Virus record (IMG/VR): IMGVR_UViG_3300011115_000148
Location: 1 to 40,944 of that record
From: a virus
Direction: 5' to 3' (one strand)
Length of the DNA: 40,944 nt
The notes under the pieces were generated by a model. It ran no database searches. It was not told the DNA's origin and saw nothing but the letters and a program-made list of their open reading frames with translations. Position 1 is the first letter of the stretch; each line of letters begins with the position of its first letter. This document shows positions 20,812 to 28,202 of the stretch, one piece after another. The translations under genes and the position numbers were made by a program.

Positions 20812-22314
20812 ATGGCAGCTCCTCAAGCACTGACACCTGAGCAGATACAGCAGATTATCGCTGCAGGTCGTGGCAATACAGTTAATCTTAATGGTACTAT
20901 CTATCAAGGTAACTATGCTGATACTGGATCTGGTGAGACTTTTCAGGAAGGTGCTCTGCAGGACATCTATGGTTACACACCTGAGCAGAACAAAGTAGGC
21001 GGTACATACAATCAGTATGATCCTACAGGTGCTTTCTCACGTACAGGTACTCAACAAGAAGTTAATGCTAACCAAGACTTCTTAAAGTTCTTAGCTGGTG
21101 CTGGTTTAACATTTGCTCTTCCCGGTGCTTTAAGTGGTTCTTTGTTTGGTGGTGCTGCTGCAGGTGCAGAAACTGCTTTTGCTGGTGAAGCTTTAGCAGA
21201 TGCAGGATTACTTGCAGGTGGCGGTGCAGGAGCAGCTGCTACAGGTCTTACAGCTGCACAGATTGCTAATTTAGCCAGAGCTGGTATCAGTGTAGCTGGT
21301 CTTTTAGGTGCTGGTAATGCTGTCACAAACATGGGTGGCGGTGGTGGAAACACATCAACTCCAATCACTTATTCAGGTGGTGGTGCAGGTGGTTACTCTC
21401 CAGAATACTTCAGTCAACTACAGAGCAACTATAACAGCTTGATGCCTAACGTACCTCGTGATGTTGCAAGCCCATTGCAGAACTGGTACTCAACTCAATT
21501 CAATCCCGGAGCTTCTGTCACAGGTAGCTTGTTTGGTGATATGGCAGGTGGTACTACTACTGGTGGTATGGCTCCAGCAAGACCAAACCCACTTACACCT
21601 TTGCCTAAAGCACCTGTTGTGCTTCCTCCTACAACCATGACAACCGTTGTTGGTGGTACTGGTACTGATACCGTAGTAGGCGGTGGAGTTACTGATACCG
21701 TAGTAGGAGGTGGACTTACTGACACAGTTACTGGGAATTCAGCTGGTTATCAGTATGCTACTCAGAACTTAGGTCTAACACCTGCACAGTATTTAAACAA
21801 TATCAATCAATGGATTCTAGACAATCCTTATGCTTCTAGAGATCAGATTGATGCTGCAATGGCTCAAGCTGGTGTTAGTCAAGCTGACTTGCAAGAAGCT
21901 TTACGTACAACTACATTCTCAGATGCTACTAAGTATGCTTTAACAAGTGGTGGTAGCCTTGGTGATTTAAACAACATCATCACTAACTATATTGAACAGA
22001 ATCCTACAGCCACTAATGAGCAGATTCAAGCACAGCAAACTCAGTATGGTATTTCAGACCAAGACATAGAACGAGCTATGACAGCTTTGAACTCTTCACC
22101 AGCTAAAGAGTATGCTGTTATCAATGACATGGGTTTGAATCAGTACTATCAGAACATTGCAGATGTAGCTAAGTCTGGAGTATCAGCTGCTGATGCTGCA
22201 GCTCAGATGAGACAGTATGGTGTAAGCCCCGGAGATGTCTCAAGAGCCTTTGGTTTGTTTGCTCCTTCTGGTGGTTTAACATTAGATGAAGTTTTAGCTG
22301 CTTATAACAAATAA
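20812..22314 (+). CDS. Large Ala/Gly-rich virion protein with three internal repeats
   Basis: The 500-aa protein has no enzyme motif. Its N-terminus is polar (LTPEQIQQIIAAGRGNTVNL), residues about 90-175 are Ala/Gly-rich and membrane-like (FLAGAGLTFALPGALSGSLF, GGGAGAAATGLTAAQIANLA), a TDTVVGGG repeat follows near 285-305, and the last 190 residues contain three units of about 58 residues sharing a YA...(I)...AGVS/YGIS/YGVS..D...A pattern. The hydrophobic part suggests an ejected or membrane-inserting virion protein; the repeats suggest binding. Placement between head and tail-fibre genes fits. Specific function unknown. Confidence 0.7.
   Translation: MAAPQALTPEQIQQIIAAGRGNTVNLNGTIYQGNYADTGSGETFQEGALQDIYGYTPEQNKVGGTYNQYDPTGAFSRTGTQQEVNANQDFLKFLAGAGLTFALPGALSGSLFGGAAAGAETAFAGEALADAGLLAGGGAGAAATGLTAAQIANLARAGISVAGLLGAGNAVTNMGGGGGNTSTPITYSGGGAGGYSPEYFSQLQSNYNSLMPNVPRDVASPLQNWYSTQFNPGASVTGSLFGDMAGGTTTGGMAPARPNPLTPLPKAPVVLPPTTMTTVVGGTGTDTVVGGGVTDTVVGGGLTDTVTGNSAGYQYATQNLGLTPAQYLNNINQWILDNPYASRDQIDAAMAQAGVSQADLQEALRTTTFSDATKYALTSGGSLGDLNNIITNYIEQNPTATNEQIQAQQTQYGISDQDIERAMTALNSSPAKEYAVINDMGLNQYYQNIADVAKSGVSAADAAAQMRQYGVSPGDVSRAFGLFAPSGGLTLDEVLAAYNK
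21664..21738 (+). repeat. 27-base tandem repeat (TDTVVGGG)
   Basis: Two near-identical 27-base units (starts 21664 and 21691) and a degenerate third (21718) encode TDTVVGGGV, TDTVVGGGL and TDTVTGNSA. They form a flexible linker between the Ala/Gly-rich and repeated domains. Confidence 0.8.
21754..22275 (+). repeat. Three diverged ~58-residue protein repeats
   Basis: Units start at YATQNLGLTPAQYLNNINQW, YALTSGGSLGDLNNIITNYI and YAVINDMGLNQYYQNIADVA. Each ends with a helix-turn of the form (A/Y)G(V/I)S..D...A. The units differ at most positions, so the repeat is old at the DNA level. Confidence 0.7.
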
Positions 22315-22328
22315 TCTTAGGAACTTAC

Positions 22329-24116
22329 ATGGCAACAATCATTACAAAGAATAGCAGTACATCCACAGCTGTACCTGCTGCAGGAGATCTCACTAAAGGT
22401 GAGTTAGCTGTTAACGTAACAGATAAGAAGCTGTACACCAAAGACAATAGTGCAACTGTTGTTAGGATTGTAGGTTCACTTGGTAATCAAGAAGCTTCAG
22501 CAGCTGCCATCACAGGTGGTACTGTTGCTGGCGTAGCTCAGACTGGTGGTACAATTAACAATACTCCTATTGGTGGTACTACAGCAGCAGCTATTACAGG
22601 TACTGTAGTTACAGCTACTACTAACTTTGCAGGTGCTTTGACTGGTGCTGTGACAGGTAACGTAACTGGTAACGTGACAGGTACTGTAACTGGTAACGTC
22701 ACAGGTAACTTAACTGGTAACGTAACAGCCTCTACAGGTACTTCTTCATTCAATGATGTCACCATTAACGGTGGCTTAAACATGAATGCTGGTACTGCAG
22801 CCACCATTACTAACCTTACCTCACCAACTAATTCAGGTGATGCAGCTACTAAGGGATATGTTGATACATCTATCAGTAACTTGGTAGCTTCAGCTCCCGG
22901 AGCATTAGATACACTTAATGAACTTGCTACAGCTCTAGGTAATGATGCTTCATTTTCCACCACTGTAACTAACTCTATTGCAGCTAAGCTTCCCTTGGCT
23001 GGAGGCACTATGACAGGTGCTATTGCAATGGGTACGTCTAAAATCACAGGTCTTGGTACTCCCACTGCAAACACAGATGCTGCCACTAAAGGCTACGTAG
23101 ATACTTCAGCAGCTGCAGGATTGCCTTTGTCTGGTGGAACCATGACAGGTAACATTGTCATGGGTGCTAACAAGGTTACATCTACAGCTACTCCAACAAC
23201 TAACGATGACCTTACACGTAAGGCTTATGTCGATAGTATCTTAGGTAGTGCTACAGCAGCAGCTACTTCAGCGTCCAATGCAGCAACTTCAGAGACTAAT
23301 GCTGGTAACTCAGCCTCTGCAGCTTCTTCATCGGCCTCTGCAGCCAGTGCATCAGCAAGTTCAGCTGCAGCGTCCTATGATTCCTTTGATGACAGGTATC
23401 TTGGCCCTAAAGCATCAGCACCCACAGTTGACAATGATGGCAATGCTTTGCTGACAGGTGCTTTGTATTGGAACTCAACATCCTCTAATCTGTGGGTGTG
23501 GAGTGGTTCAGCATGGACTCAAGCTACTCTAACAGCTGGCTCCTTTGCCACTTTGACAGGCACAGAAACCCTGACAAACAAGACTCTTACTGCACCGATT
23601 ATTTCAAGTATTAGCAATACTGGCACATTGACGCTACCAACAAGCACAGACACATTAGTGGGTAGAGCAACAACTGATACGCTAACCAACAAGACTCTGA
23701 CATCTCCAACACTTACAACCCCCGTACTTGGAACACCAACAAGCGGAACATTAAGTAATTGCACAGTTGATGGTACTGATGCAGTTGGCTTTAGAAACAT
23801 CCCACAGAATAGTCAATCAGCAGCCTACACATTAGTTTTAGCTGATGCTGGCAAACACATCTTCCATCCATCAGGCGATGCCAATGCAAGGACATACACA
23901 ATCCCTGCAAACAGTTCTGTGGCTTATCCTATTGGCACAGCAGTCACATTTATCAACATGACAAGCCAAGTTGTGACGATTGCCATTACGACAGACACAA
24001 TGTATTTGTCTTCTGCTGGCACAACTGGTTCACGCAGTTTGGCCCAATATGGTTCAGCAACTGCAATCAAAATGACATCAACAACTTGGTTAATTTCAGG
24101 GAGTGGCTTAACATGA
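22329..24116 (+). CDS. Tail fibre protein
   Basis: The 595-aa protein has typical tail-fibre composition: an N-terminal part with KGELAVNVTDKKLYTKDNSA (virion-attachment type), seven TGNV-like tetrads at about 105-132, three copies of DAATKGYVD-type motifs in the middle (DDLTRKAYVD in the last), an Ala/Ser-rich stretch (SASAASSSASAASASASS) and GTETLTNKTLTAPIIS/DTLTNKTLTSPTL repeats before a compact C-terminal domain (VALADAGKH-like, PIGTAVTFINMTS). It binds the host surface. Its stop overlaps the next start (ATGA), so the lectin-like protein is probably its partner. Confidence 0.9.
   Translation: MATIITKNSSTSTAVPAAGDLTKGELAVNVTDKKLYTKDNSATVVRIVGSLGNQEASAAAITGGTVAGVAQTGGTINNTPIGGTTAAAITGTVVTATTNFAGALTGAVTGNVTGNVTGTVTGNVTGNLTGNVTASTGTSSFNDVTINGGLNMNAGTAATITNLTSPTNSGDAATKGYVDTSISNLVASAPGALDTLNELATALGNDASFSTTVTNSIAAKLPLAGGTMTGAIAMGTSKITGLGTPTANTDAATKGYVDTSAAAGLPLSGGTMTGNIVMGANKVTSTATPTTNDDLTRKAYVDSILGSATAAATSASNAATSETNAGNSASAASSSASAASASASSAAASYDSFDDRYLGPKASAPTVDNDGNALLTGALYWNSTSSNLWVWSGSAWTQATLTAGSFATLTGTETLTNKTLTAPIISSISNTGTLTLPTSTDTLVGRATTDTLTNKTLTSPTLTTPVLGTPTSGTLSNCTVDGTDAVGFRNIPQNSQSAAYTLVLADAGKHIFHPSGDANARTYTIPANSSVAYPIGTAVTFINMTSQVVTIAITTDTMYLSSAGTTGSRSLAQYGSATAIKMTSTTWLISGSGLT
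22641..22727 (+). repeat. 12-base tandem repeat (TGNV) in the tail fibre
   Basis: Seven units of 12 bases (ACTGGTAACGTA-type) encode TGAV TGNV TGNV TGTV TGNV TGNL TGNV. Such tetrads form extended shaft structure, and the tandem DNA can change copy number by slippage. Confidence 0.85.
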
Positions 24117-24751
24117 GCGGTGTACTACAAGCAGTATTTCAAAATCAGCGTTCTTTTGGGCCGCCTGCTATTGGTGCTGCTTTTAAAGGCGGGTTTTTTG
24201 TAGGGCAAATATCGACTGCTGGTAATGGGATTGCTGATTACAACTTAGTTGTTGGCCCCGTAGCTTCTGCTGAAAGCACAAGTAAACAATGGAAAATAGT
24301 AAATACCGCAACCTCTGGAACTTCCTCAGATATTGATGGGCCAGCCAACAGCGCAGCAATGAACAACATAACCCATCCAGCAGCTGAATTTTGCGAAGGT
24401 TTAACTATTGGAGGTTTCAGTGATTGGTATATGCCAGCTAAAAATGAATTGGAATTGTGCTATTACAATTTAAAACCAACTTCAGGTGGTAACAGCACTG
24501 GGTCTGGCATAAATCCAAATGCAGTTCCTGCAAGGGCAAGTAATTATACTTCTGGTGACCCTGCTCAAACTTCTGCTTCTGCTTTTCAAAGCCCAAATGC
24601 GCAATACTTTGAGAATGCTAATTATTGGGCTAGTACAGAGGGTTCTGCTTCAAATGGATGGGCGCAGTTCTTTGGTCAAGGCGCTCAAGCCAACTACAAT
24701 TCAAAAGCCAGCTACTTCCGAGTTCGTGCTGTTCGCAGAGTCGCAGTTTAA
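24113..24751 (+). CDS. Lectin-like (DUF1566/Lcl-type) receptor-binding protein
   Basis: The 212-aa protein starts MSGVLQAVFQNQRSFGPPAI at an ATG overlapping the tail-fibre stop. It contains GGFFVGQISTAGNGIADYNL, FSDWYMPAKNELELCYYNLK (the DUF1566 core) and the C-terminal YWASTEGSASNGWAQFFGQG ... YFRVRAVRRV. This Trp-rich ending is the C-type-lectin/formylglycine-type fold used by many phage tip and diversity-generated proteins. It probably recognises a host surface ligand. No reverse transcriptase or template repeat is in the window, so active diversification is not supported. Confidence 0.82.
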   Translation: MSGVLQAVFQNQRSFGPPAIGAAFKGGFFVGQISTAGNGIADYNLVVGPVASAESTSKQWKIVNTATSGTSSDIDGPANSAAMNNITHPAAEFCEGLTIGGFSDWYMPAKNELELCYYNLKPTSGGNSTGSGINPNAVPARASNYTSGDPAQTSASAFQSPNAQYFENANYWASTEGSASNGWAQFFGQGAQANYNSKASYFRVRAVRRVAV

Positions 24752-24771
24752 ATTTTATAAGGGCCATCACA

Positions 24772-25197
24772 ATGTACATTTGTGTAACAGAAGTAGATGC
24801 AGTAACTAAAATAGTCTGCACAGCCGAACCACAGCGCACAGGCCCATCAATGCCAGATGTCAAGGGCTACAAGCACGTATGGCATGACAGTTCTACATGG
24901 CCTGTGGCAACAACATCTGATGGAACATACTTACGTGCCCCCAAATACTACGGCACTTGCGATGACGATGCCGACACTACCATTGCTGGTGTTTTGCAAG
25001 TCTTAACAGAAGCCGAGTTCAATTCAGCCAAAGTTGCCGAGCATGAAGCCCGTAGACCTTATCCATCTTGGATTGGTTACTTGGACACAATGACATGGGG
25101 TGCGCCAGTGCCAAGACCCGCTGATGCTATTATGAATGGTGGGAATGTACGCTACCAATGGGACGAAGCTACAGTTAATTGGATTCCAATGGAATGA
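24772..25197 (+). CDS. Tail-associated protein (putative), 141 aa
   Basis: The protein starts MYICVTEVDAVTKIVCTAEP, with AAGGG eight bases ahead of the ATG; the frame is open further upstream inside the lectin-like gene but without a good start. The C-terminal part has ARRPYPSWIGYLDTMTWGAP and YQWDEATVNWIP, a Trp-rich pattern seen in small proteins next to tail fibres of other phages. A tail-fibre accessory or assembly role is inferred from context. It overlaps the sulfotransferase start by four bases (ATGA). Confidence 0.7.
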   Translation: MYICVTEVDAVTKIVCTAEPQRTGPSMPDVKGYKHVWHDSSTWPVATTSDGTYLRAPKYYGTCDDDADTTIAGVLQVLTEAEFNSAKVAEHEARRPYPSWIGYLDTMTWGAPVPRPADAIMNGGNVRYQWDEATVNWIPME

Positions 25198-26015
25198 AAG
25201 AGTTCTTCTTCATCTCTGGTTTGCCAAGGTCAGGTTCTACCCTGCTCTCGGCTATTCTGCGACAGAACCCTGAGTTCTATGCAGACATTTCTTCACCCGT
25301 ACAAGGATTGGTTACATCAACAATCAATGTCATTACAGGTAGCGAGAGTAACCACCTGATAGATGAAGACAGACGCAAGCAAATACTCAAAGACTTGTTT
25401 AACGCTTACTACAAAGCAGTTACTCCAAACGTAGTGTTTGACACTAGCAGGGGATGGACTGCCAAAACATCCCTGCTGAAAGACCTGTATCCACAGACCA
25501 AGATTGTCTGTTGTGTGCGTGATTTACCTTGGATACTGGATAGCTTTGAACGTATTGCTGCCAAGAATTCTTTGTATGGTGCAACCCTGACAGACGATGA
25601 AGCTAGGCAGACAGTCACCACAAGGTGCGATGCCCTGATGGACGTAAAGAAGGAAGGCCAAGTGGTCAAGCCTTATTACTTCTTAGAAGAAGGTTTACTG
25701 TTAAACCCCGACATGATTATGTTGGTGGAATATGAATCTTTATGTAAACAGCCTGAGAGCGTGATGCGTGAGATTTATGGGTTTATTGGAAAGCCTTATT
25801 ACGAACATGACTTCAAGAATGTTGAGTATGACAATGAGGTGTATGACAAAGCGTTAAACATGAAAAGTCTGCATACAGTACGCAAAGAAGTGACATGGCA
25901 AGAACGCCCATCTATTCTTCCTAAATCTGTATGGGAGAAGTATAATGGCAAGGAGTTCTGGCGTACACCTGCACCAGAGTTTGCAATCAAACAACTTTAT
26001 AAGGTTAAAGGATGA
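25194..26015 (+). CDS. Sulfotransferase (PAPS-dependent, putative)
   Basis: The 273-aa protein begins MKEFFFISGLPRSGSTLLSA. The GLPRSGST loop (9-16) is the 5'-phosphosulfate-binding loop of PAPS sulfotransferases, and CVRDLPWILDSFERI (R109, S117) fits the 3'-phosphate-binding region. The C-terminal half has EYESLCKQPESVMREIYGFI, also typical of the family. It would transfer sulfate from PAPS to a hydroxyl or amine; the acceptor (glycan, protein or lipid) is unknown. Start ATG 25194 overlaps the upstream stop, and its own stop overlaps the kinase start, so the three genes are co-translated. Confidence 0.88.
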   Translation: MKEFFFISGLPRSGSTLLSAILRQNPEFYADISSPVQGLVTSTINVITGSESNHLIDEDRRKQILKDLFNAYYKAVTPNVVFDTSRGWTAKTSLLKDLYPQTKIVCCVRDLPWILDSFERIAAKNSLYGATLTDDEARQTVTTRCDALMDVKKEGQVVKPYYFLEEGLLLNPDMIMLVEYESLCKQPESVMREIYGFIGKPYYEHDFKNVEYDNEVYDKALNMKSLHTVRKEVTWQERPSILPKSVWEKYNGKEFWRTPAPEFAIKQLYKVKG

Positions 26016-26797
26016 AACGTATATTGATTATGGGTTTACCGGGTTCTGGTAAAACTACTTTGGCTCAACATATTCTTGACCATTTACAGGCAGAACGTAA
26101 AACAGTCATGTGGTTAAATGCTGACGATGTACGTAAAAAGTATAACGACTGGGACTTTTCTCATGAGGGTCGTATTCGCCAGAGCTTGCGTATGCGTGAG
26201 CTTGCTGACAGTTACGATGTAGATTATGTTATTTGTGACTTTGTAGCCCCTCTAGTTGAGATGCGTAACAACTTTAAGGCTGACTGGACTGTCTGGGTTG
26301 ACACCATCAACCAAGGCCGTTTTGAAGACACCAACAAGGTGTTTGTTGCACCCGAACAGTACGACTTCAGAATTACTGAGCAAAAGGCTGAGAAGTGGGG
26401 AGAGTTCATTGCTGCTCACATCTTGGATGAACGCCCACGCCCCGTCTTTGATTGGCAGAAAGAGACTGTCCAGATGCTTGGCAGATGGCAACCTTGGCAT
26501 GAAGGCCATCGTAAGTTGTTTGAGAGGGCATTGGCCAAGACGGGTCAAGTGGTTATTCAGATTAGAGACTGTCAGGGTTGGAACAGCTCAAACCCCTTTG
26601 CCGCTAATCAGGTTAAAGACTTTATCAAGCGTGATTTAGACCCTTTATACCAAGGTCAGTATGAGATACAACTTGTACCTAATGTGGTTAATATTACCTA
26701 TGGTAGAGATGTGGGATATAAGATTGAGCAAGAGTCATTTGACGATGCTACACACGCTATTTCAGCAACTAAGATACGCAAACAAATGGGTGTCTAA
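26012..26797 (+). CDS. Two-domain protein: APS-kinase-like plus nucleotidylyltransferase
   Basis: The 261-aa protein has an N-terminal P-loop kinase domain (GLPGSGKT, 8-15) with LNADDVRKKY (35-44) and DFSHEGRIRQ (48-57), which match the LDGDNVR and FSxxDR motifs of adenylylsulfate kinases. The C-terminal domain (from about 152) has GRWQPWHEGH (157-166, the HxGH motif) and ISATKIR (250-256), the signature of cytidylyl/NMN-adenylyl transferases. Making PAPS from APS for the neighbouring sulfotransferase is the obvious reading of the kinase domain. The second domain could make the activated precursor, but it resembles NadM-type enzymes more than classical ATP sulfurylase. Confidence 0.82.
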   Translation: MKRILIMGLPGSGKTTLAQHILDHLQAERKTVMWLNADDVRKKYNDWDFSHEGRIRQSLRMRELADSYDVDYVICDFVAPLVEMRNNFKADWTVWVDTINQGRFEDTNKVFVAPEQYDFRITEQKAEKWGEFIAAHILDERPRPVFDWQKETVQMLGRWQPWHEGHRKLFERALAKTGQVVIQIRDCQGWNSSNPFAANQVKDFIKRDLDPLYQGQYEIQLVPNVVNITYGRDVGYKIEQESFDDATHAISATKIRKQMGV

Positions 26798-27031
26798 ATG
26801 AAAGACGAAGTAACCCATGAACACATCTATGACCGCCTATTGGCTGTAGAGGCCAAAGTAGACAACATAGATAAGAACACAGAACACGTAATCAAAGCCT
26901 TTAACGCTGCTTCAGGTGCTTTCTTAGTACTTGAATGGATCGCTAAAGCTGTGAAACCTATTATTATTATAGGTGCTTTCTTCGGGGCTATTTGGTTAGC
27001 TATTGACAGTAAATTTAATGGAGTAAAATAA
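26798..27031 (+). CDS. Coiled-coil plus membrane helix protein, holin-like (77 aa)
   Basis: An N-terminal amphipathic or coiled-coil stretch (HIYDRLLAVEAKVDNIDKNT) is followed by a hydrophobic part (ASGAFLVLEWIAKAVKPIII and GAFFGAIWLAI). This resembles XhlA/BhlA-type small holins. It begins directly after the kinase stop. Since the main lysis genes lie at 34.3-36.2 kb, a holin role here is uncertain and it might instead be a membrane-linked partner of the sulfation genes. Confidence 0.6.
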   Translation: MKDEVTHEHIYDRLLAVEAKVDNIDKNTEHVIKAFNAASGAFLVLEWIAKAVKPIIIIGAFFGAIWLAIDSKFNGVK

Positions 27032-27033
27032 CT

Positions 27034-27306
27034 ATGGCATTGGCAACTCTTTTAAGTGGCGTAGCTGCCACAGGTGCTTCACAAGGAATTCGTACAGATG
27101 GTTTAGTACCAGCTCATGTACAGATTTCAGGTATTACTATTGGTACAGTGGCTGTTCAAGGCTCTGTGGATGGTTCAACATGGGCTACAGTGGCTACAGC
27201 TTTGACAGCTGATGGTATTGTAACTCTTGCGTCTCCCCCACCTTATATACGAGCTAACGTAACAGCTTTTACATCAGGTTCTATTACAGTTAAAATCTTT
27301 TATTGA
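27034..27306 (+). CDS. Small beta-rich virion protein (putative), 90 aa
   Basis: Ser/Thr/Ala/Val-rich with alternating strands (AHVQISGITIGTVAVQGSVD, GIVTLASPPPYIRANVTAFT), no charge clusters and no Cys. Such proteins decorate capsids or tails in podoviruses. It starts two bases after the preceding stop. Family not recognised. Confidence 0.6.
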   Translation: MALATLLSGVAATGASQGIRTDGLVPAHVQISGITIGTVAVQGSVDGSTWATVATALTADGIVTLASPPPYIRANVTAFTSGSITVKIFY

Positions 27307-27319
27307 TAGGAATACTAAT

Positions 27320-27502
27320 ATGGTTATGCCTACACGTGGACAGAGAACAGCTAAGAACAAGATGAAGAAGGTTATGGGAGAATACAAAGAAGGTACTCTT
27401 CACAGCGGTAAAGGTGGCCCTGTGGTGAAATCTCGTGACCAAGCTATTGCTATTGCTATGAGTGAAGCAGGTAAAGCTAAAAAGAAGTCTAAAAAAGCTT
27501 GA
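27320..27502 (+). CDS. DUF6496-type small basic protein
   Basis: The 60-aa protein reads KMKKVMGEYKEGTLHSGKGG and PVVKSRDQAIAIAMSEAGKA with a Lys-rich end. This is the pattern of the DUF6496 family found in phages and bacteria, function unknown. The stop overlaps the -35 box of the promoter at 27499. Confidence 0.8.
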   Translation: MVMPTRGQRTAKNKMKKVMGEYKEGTLHSGKGGPVVKSRDQAIAIAMSEAGKAKKKSKKA

Positions 27503-27527
27503 CATTAACACTAAAGTGTGTTATTAT
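27499..27527 (+). promoter_or_regulatory. Sigma70 promoter for the tail-tube genes
   Basis: TTGACA (27499-27504), 17 bases and TATTAT (27522-27527) match the consensus in 11 of 12 positions. The spacer contains the inverted repeat ACACT-AA-AGTGT, a possible operator. It would drive the connector, tail-tube, internal virion and lysis genes. Confidence 0.82.
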
Positions 27528-27551
27528 AGTATACAAATATAAGGAATATTG

Positions 27552-28202
27552 ATGGCTACAACTTATTTACAGCTAGTGAATAACGTTCTTACACGGTTAA
27601 GAGAGAATGTAGTATCGTCAGTTGGTGATACTCCTTATAGTTCTCTTATGGGTGTATTTGTTAATGACGCTAAGAGAGAGATTGAAGATGCTTATGATTG
27701 GAACTGTTTAACTACTACCATTGTTATTCCAACAGTATCGGGTACTCGTAATTACACACTGACAGGTTCAGGTCAGAGGTTTCGTACTCAAGATGTCTTA
27801 AATGACACTCAAGACTATCCAATGCAAGCTGTACCTACTAACTGGATGAATAGACAATATTATCTAGGTACAATACAGAGTGCAGCTCCATCATACTATA
27901 ACTACTCAGGTATCTCAAATGATGATACTCAGGTAGATATTTGGCCTAGACCTGATGCAGTATATCAGCTAAGGTTTGAATTAGTTATTCCTCAAGTTGA
28001 TTTAACAGCTGATGCTGACCTATTAAAGGTTCCTCACTATCTTGTTCAAATGCTGGCATACGCTAAAGCTGTTGGTGAACGAGGTGAAGACGGTGGTTCA
28101 GGCTTTAGTGAAATCTATCAACAGTATCGCTTAGCCTTAGCAGATGCTATTGCTATTGAGAAAAATCGTTATGAAGAAGAAAACACTTGGATTGATGTCT
28201 AA
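27552..28202 (+). CDS. Tail adaptor / tail tube A-like protein
   Basis: The 216-aa protein starts MATTYLQLVNNVLTRLRENV and has FVNDAKREIEDAYDWN, VDIWPRPDAVYQLRFELV and a helical C-terminus (AYAKAVGERGEDGGSGFSEI), the layout of gp11/T7 gp11-like adaptor proteins that join portal and tail. I start at ATG 27552 behind AAGGA; a TTG lies directly before it. It is followed by the larger tail-tube protein with a TAATG junction. Confidence 0.82.
   Translation: MATTYLQLVNNVLTRLRENVVSSVGDTPYSSLMGVFVNDAKREIEDAYDWNCLTTTIVIPTVSGTRNYTLTGSGQRFRTQDVLNDTQDYPMQAVPTNWMNRQYYLGTIQSAAPSYYNYSGISNDDTQVDIWPRPDAVYQLRFELVIPQVDLTADADLLKVPHYLVQMLAYAKAVGERGEDGGSGFSEIYQQYRLALADAIAIEKNRYEEENTWIDV

Noticed and set aside
22538-23086. 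Minus-strand frame of 182 codons within the tail fibre
   Set aside because: Open only because the GTAAC/GGTACT-type repeats of the fibre lack stops on the other strand; Val/Pro/Ala-rich product without domain features.
24113-24751. Diversity-generating retroelement
   Set aside because: The lectin-like target fold is present, but there is no reverse transcriptase gene and no second near-identical copy of the C-terminal coding segment in the window.
24658-24771. N-terminal extension of the 141-aa tail-associated protein into the lectin-like gene
   Set aside because: The extension is the out-of-frame shadow of the conserved lectin C-terminus (Arg/Ser-rich), while ATG 24772 has a good ribosome site.
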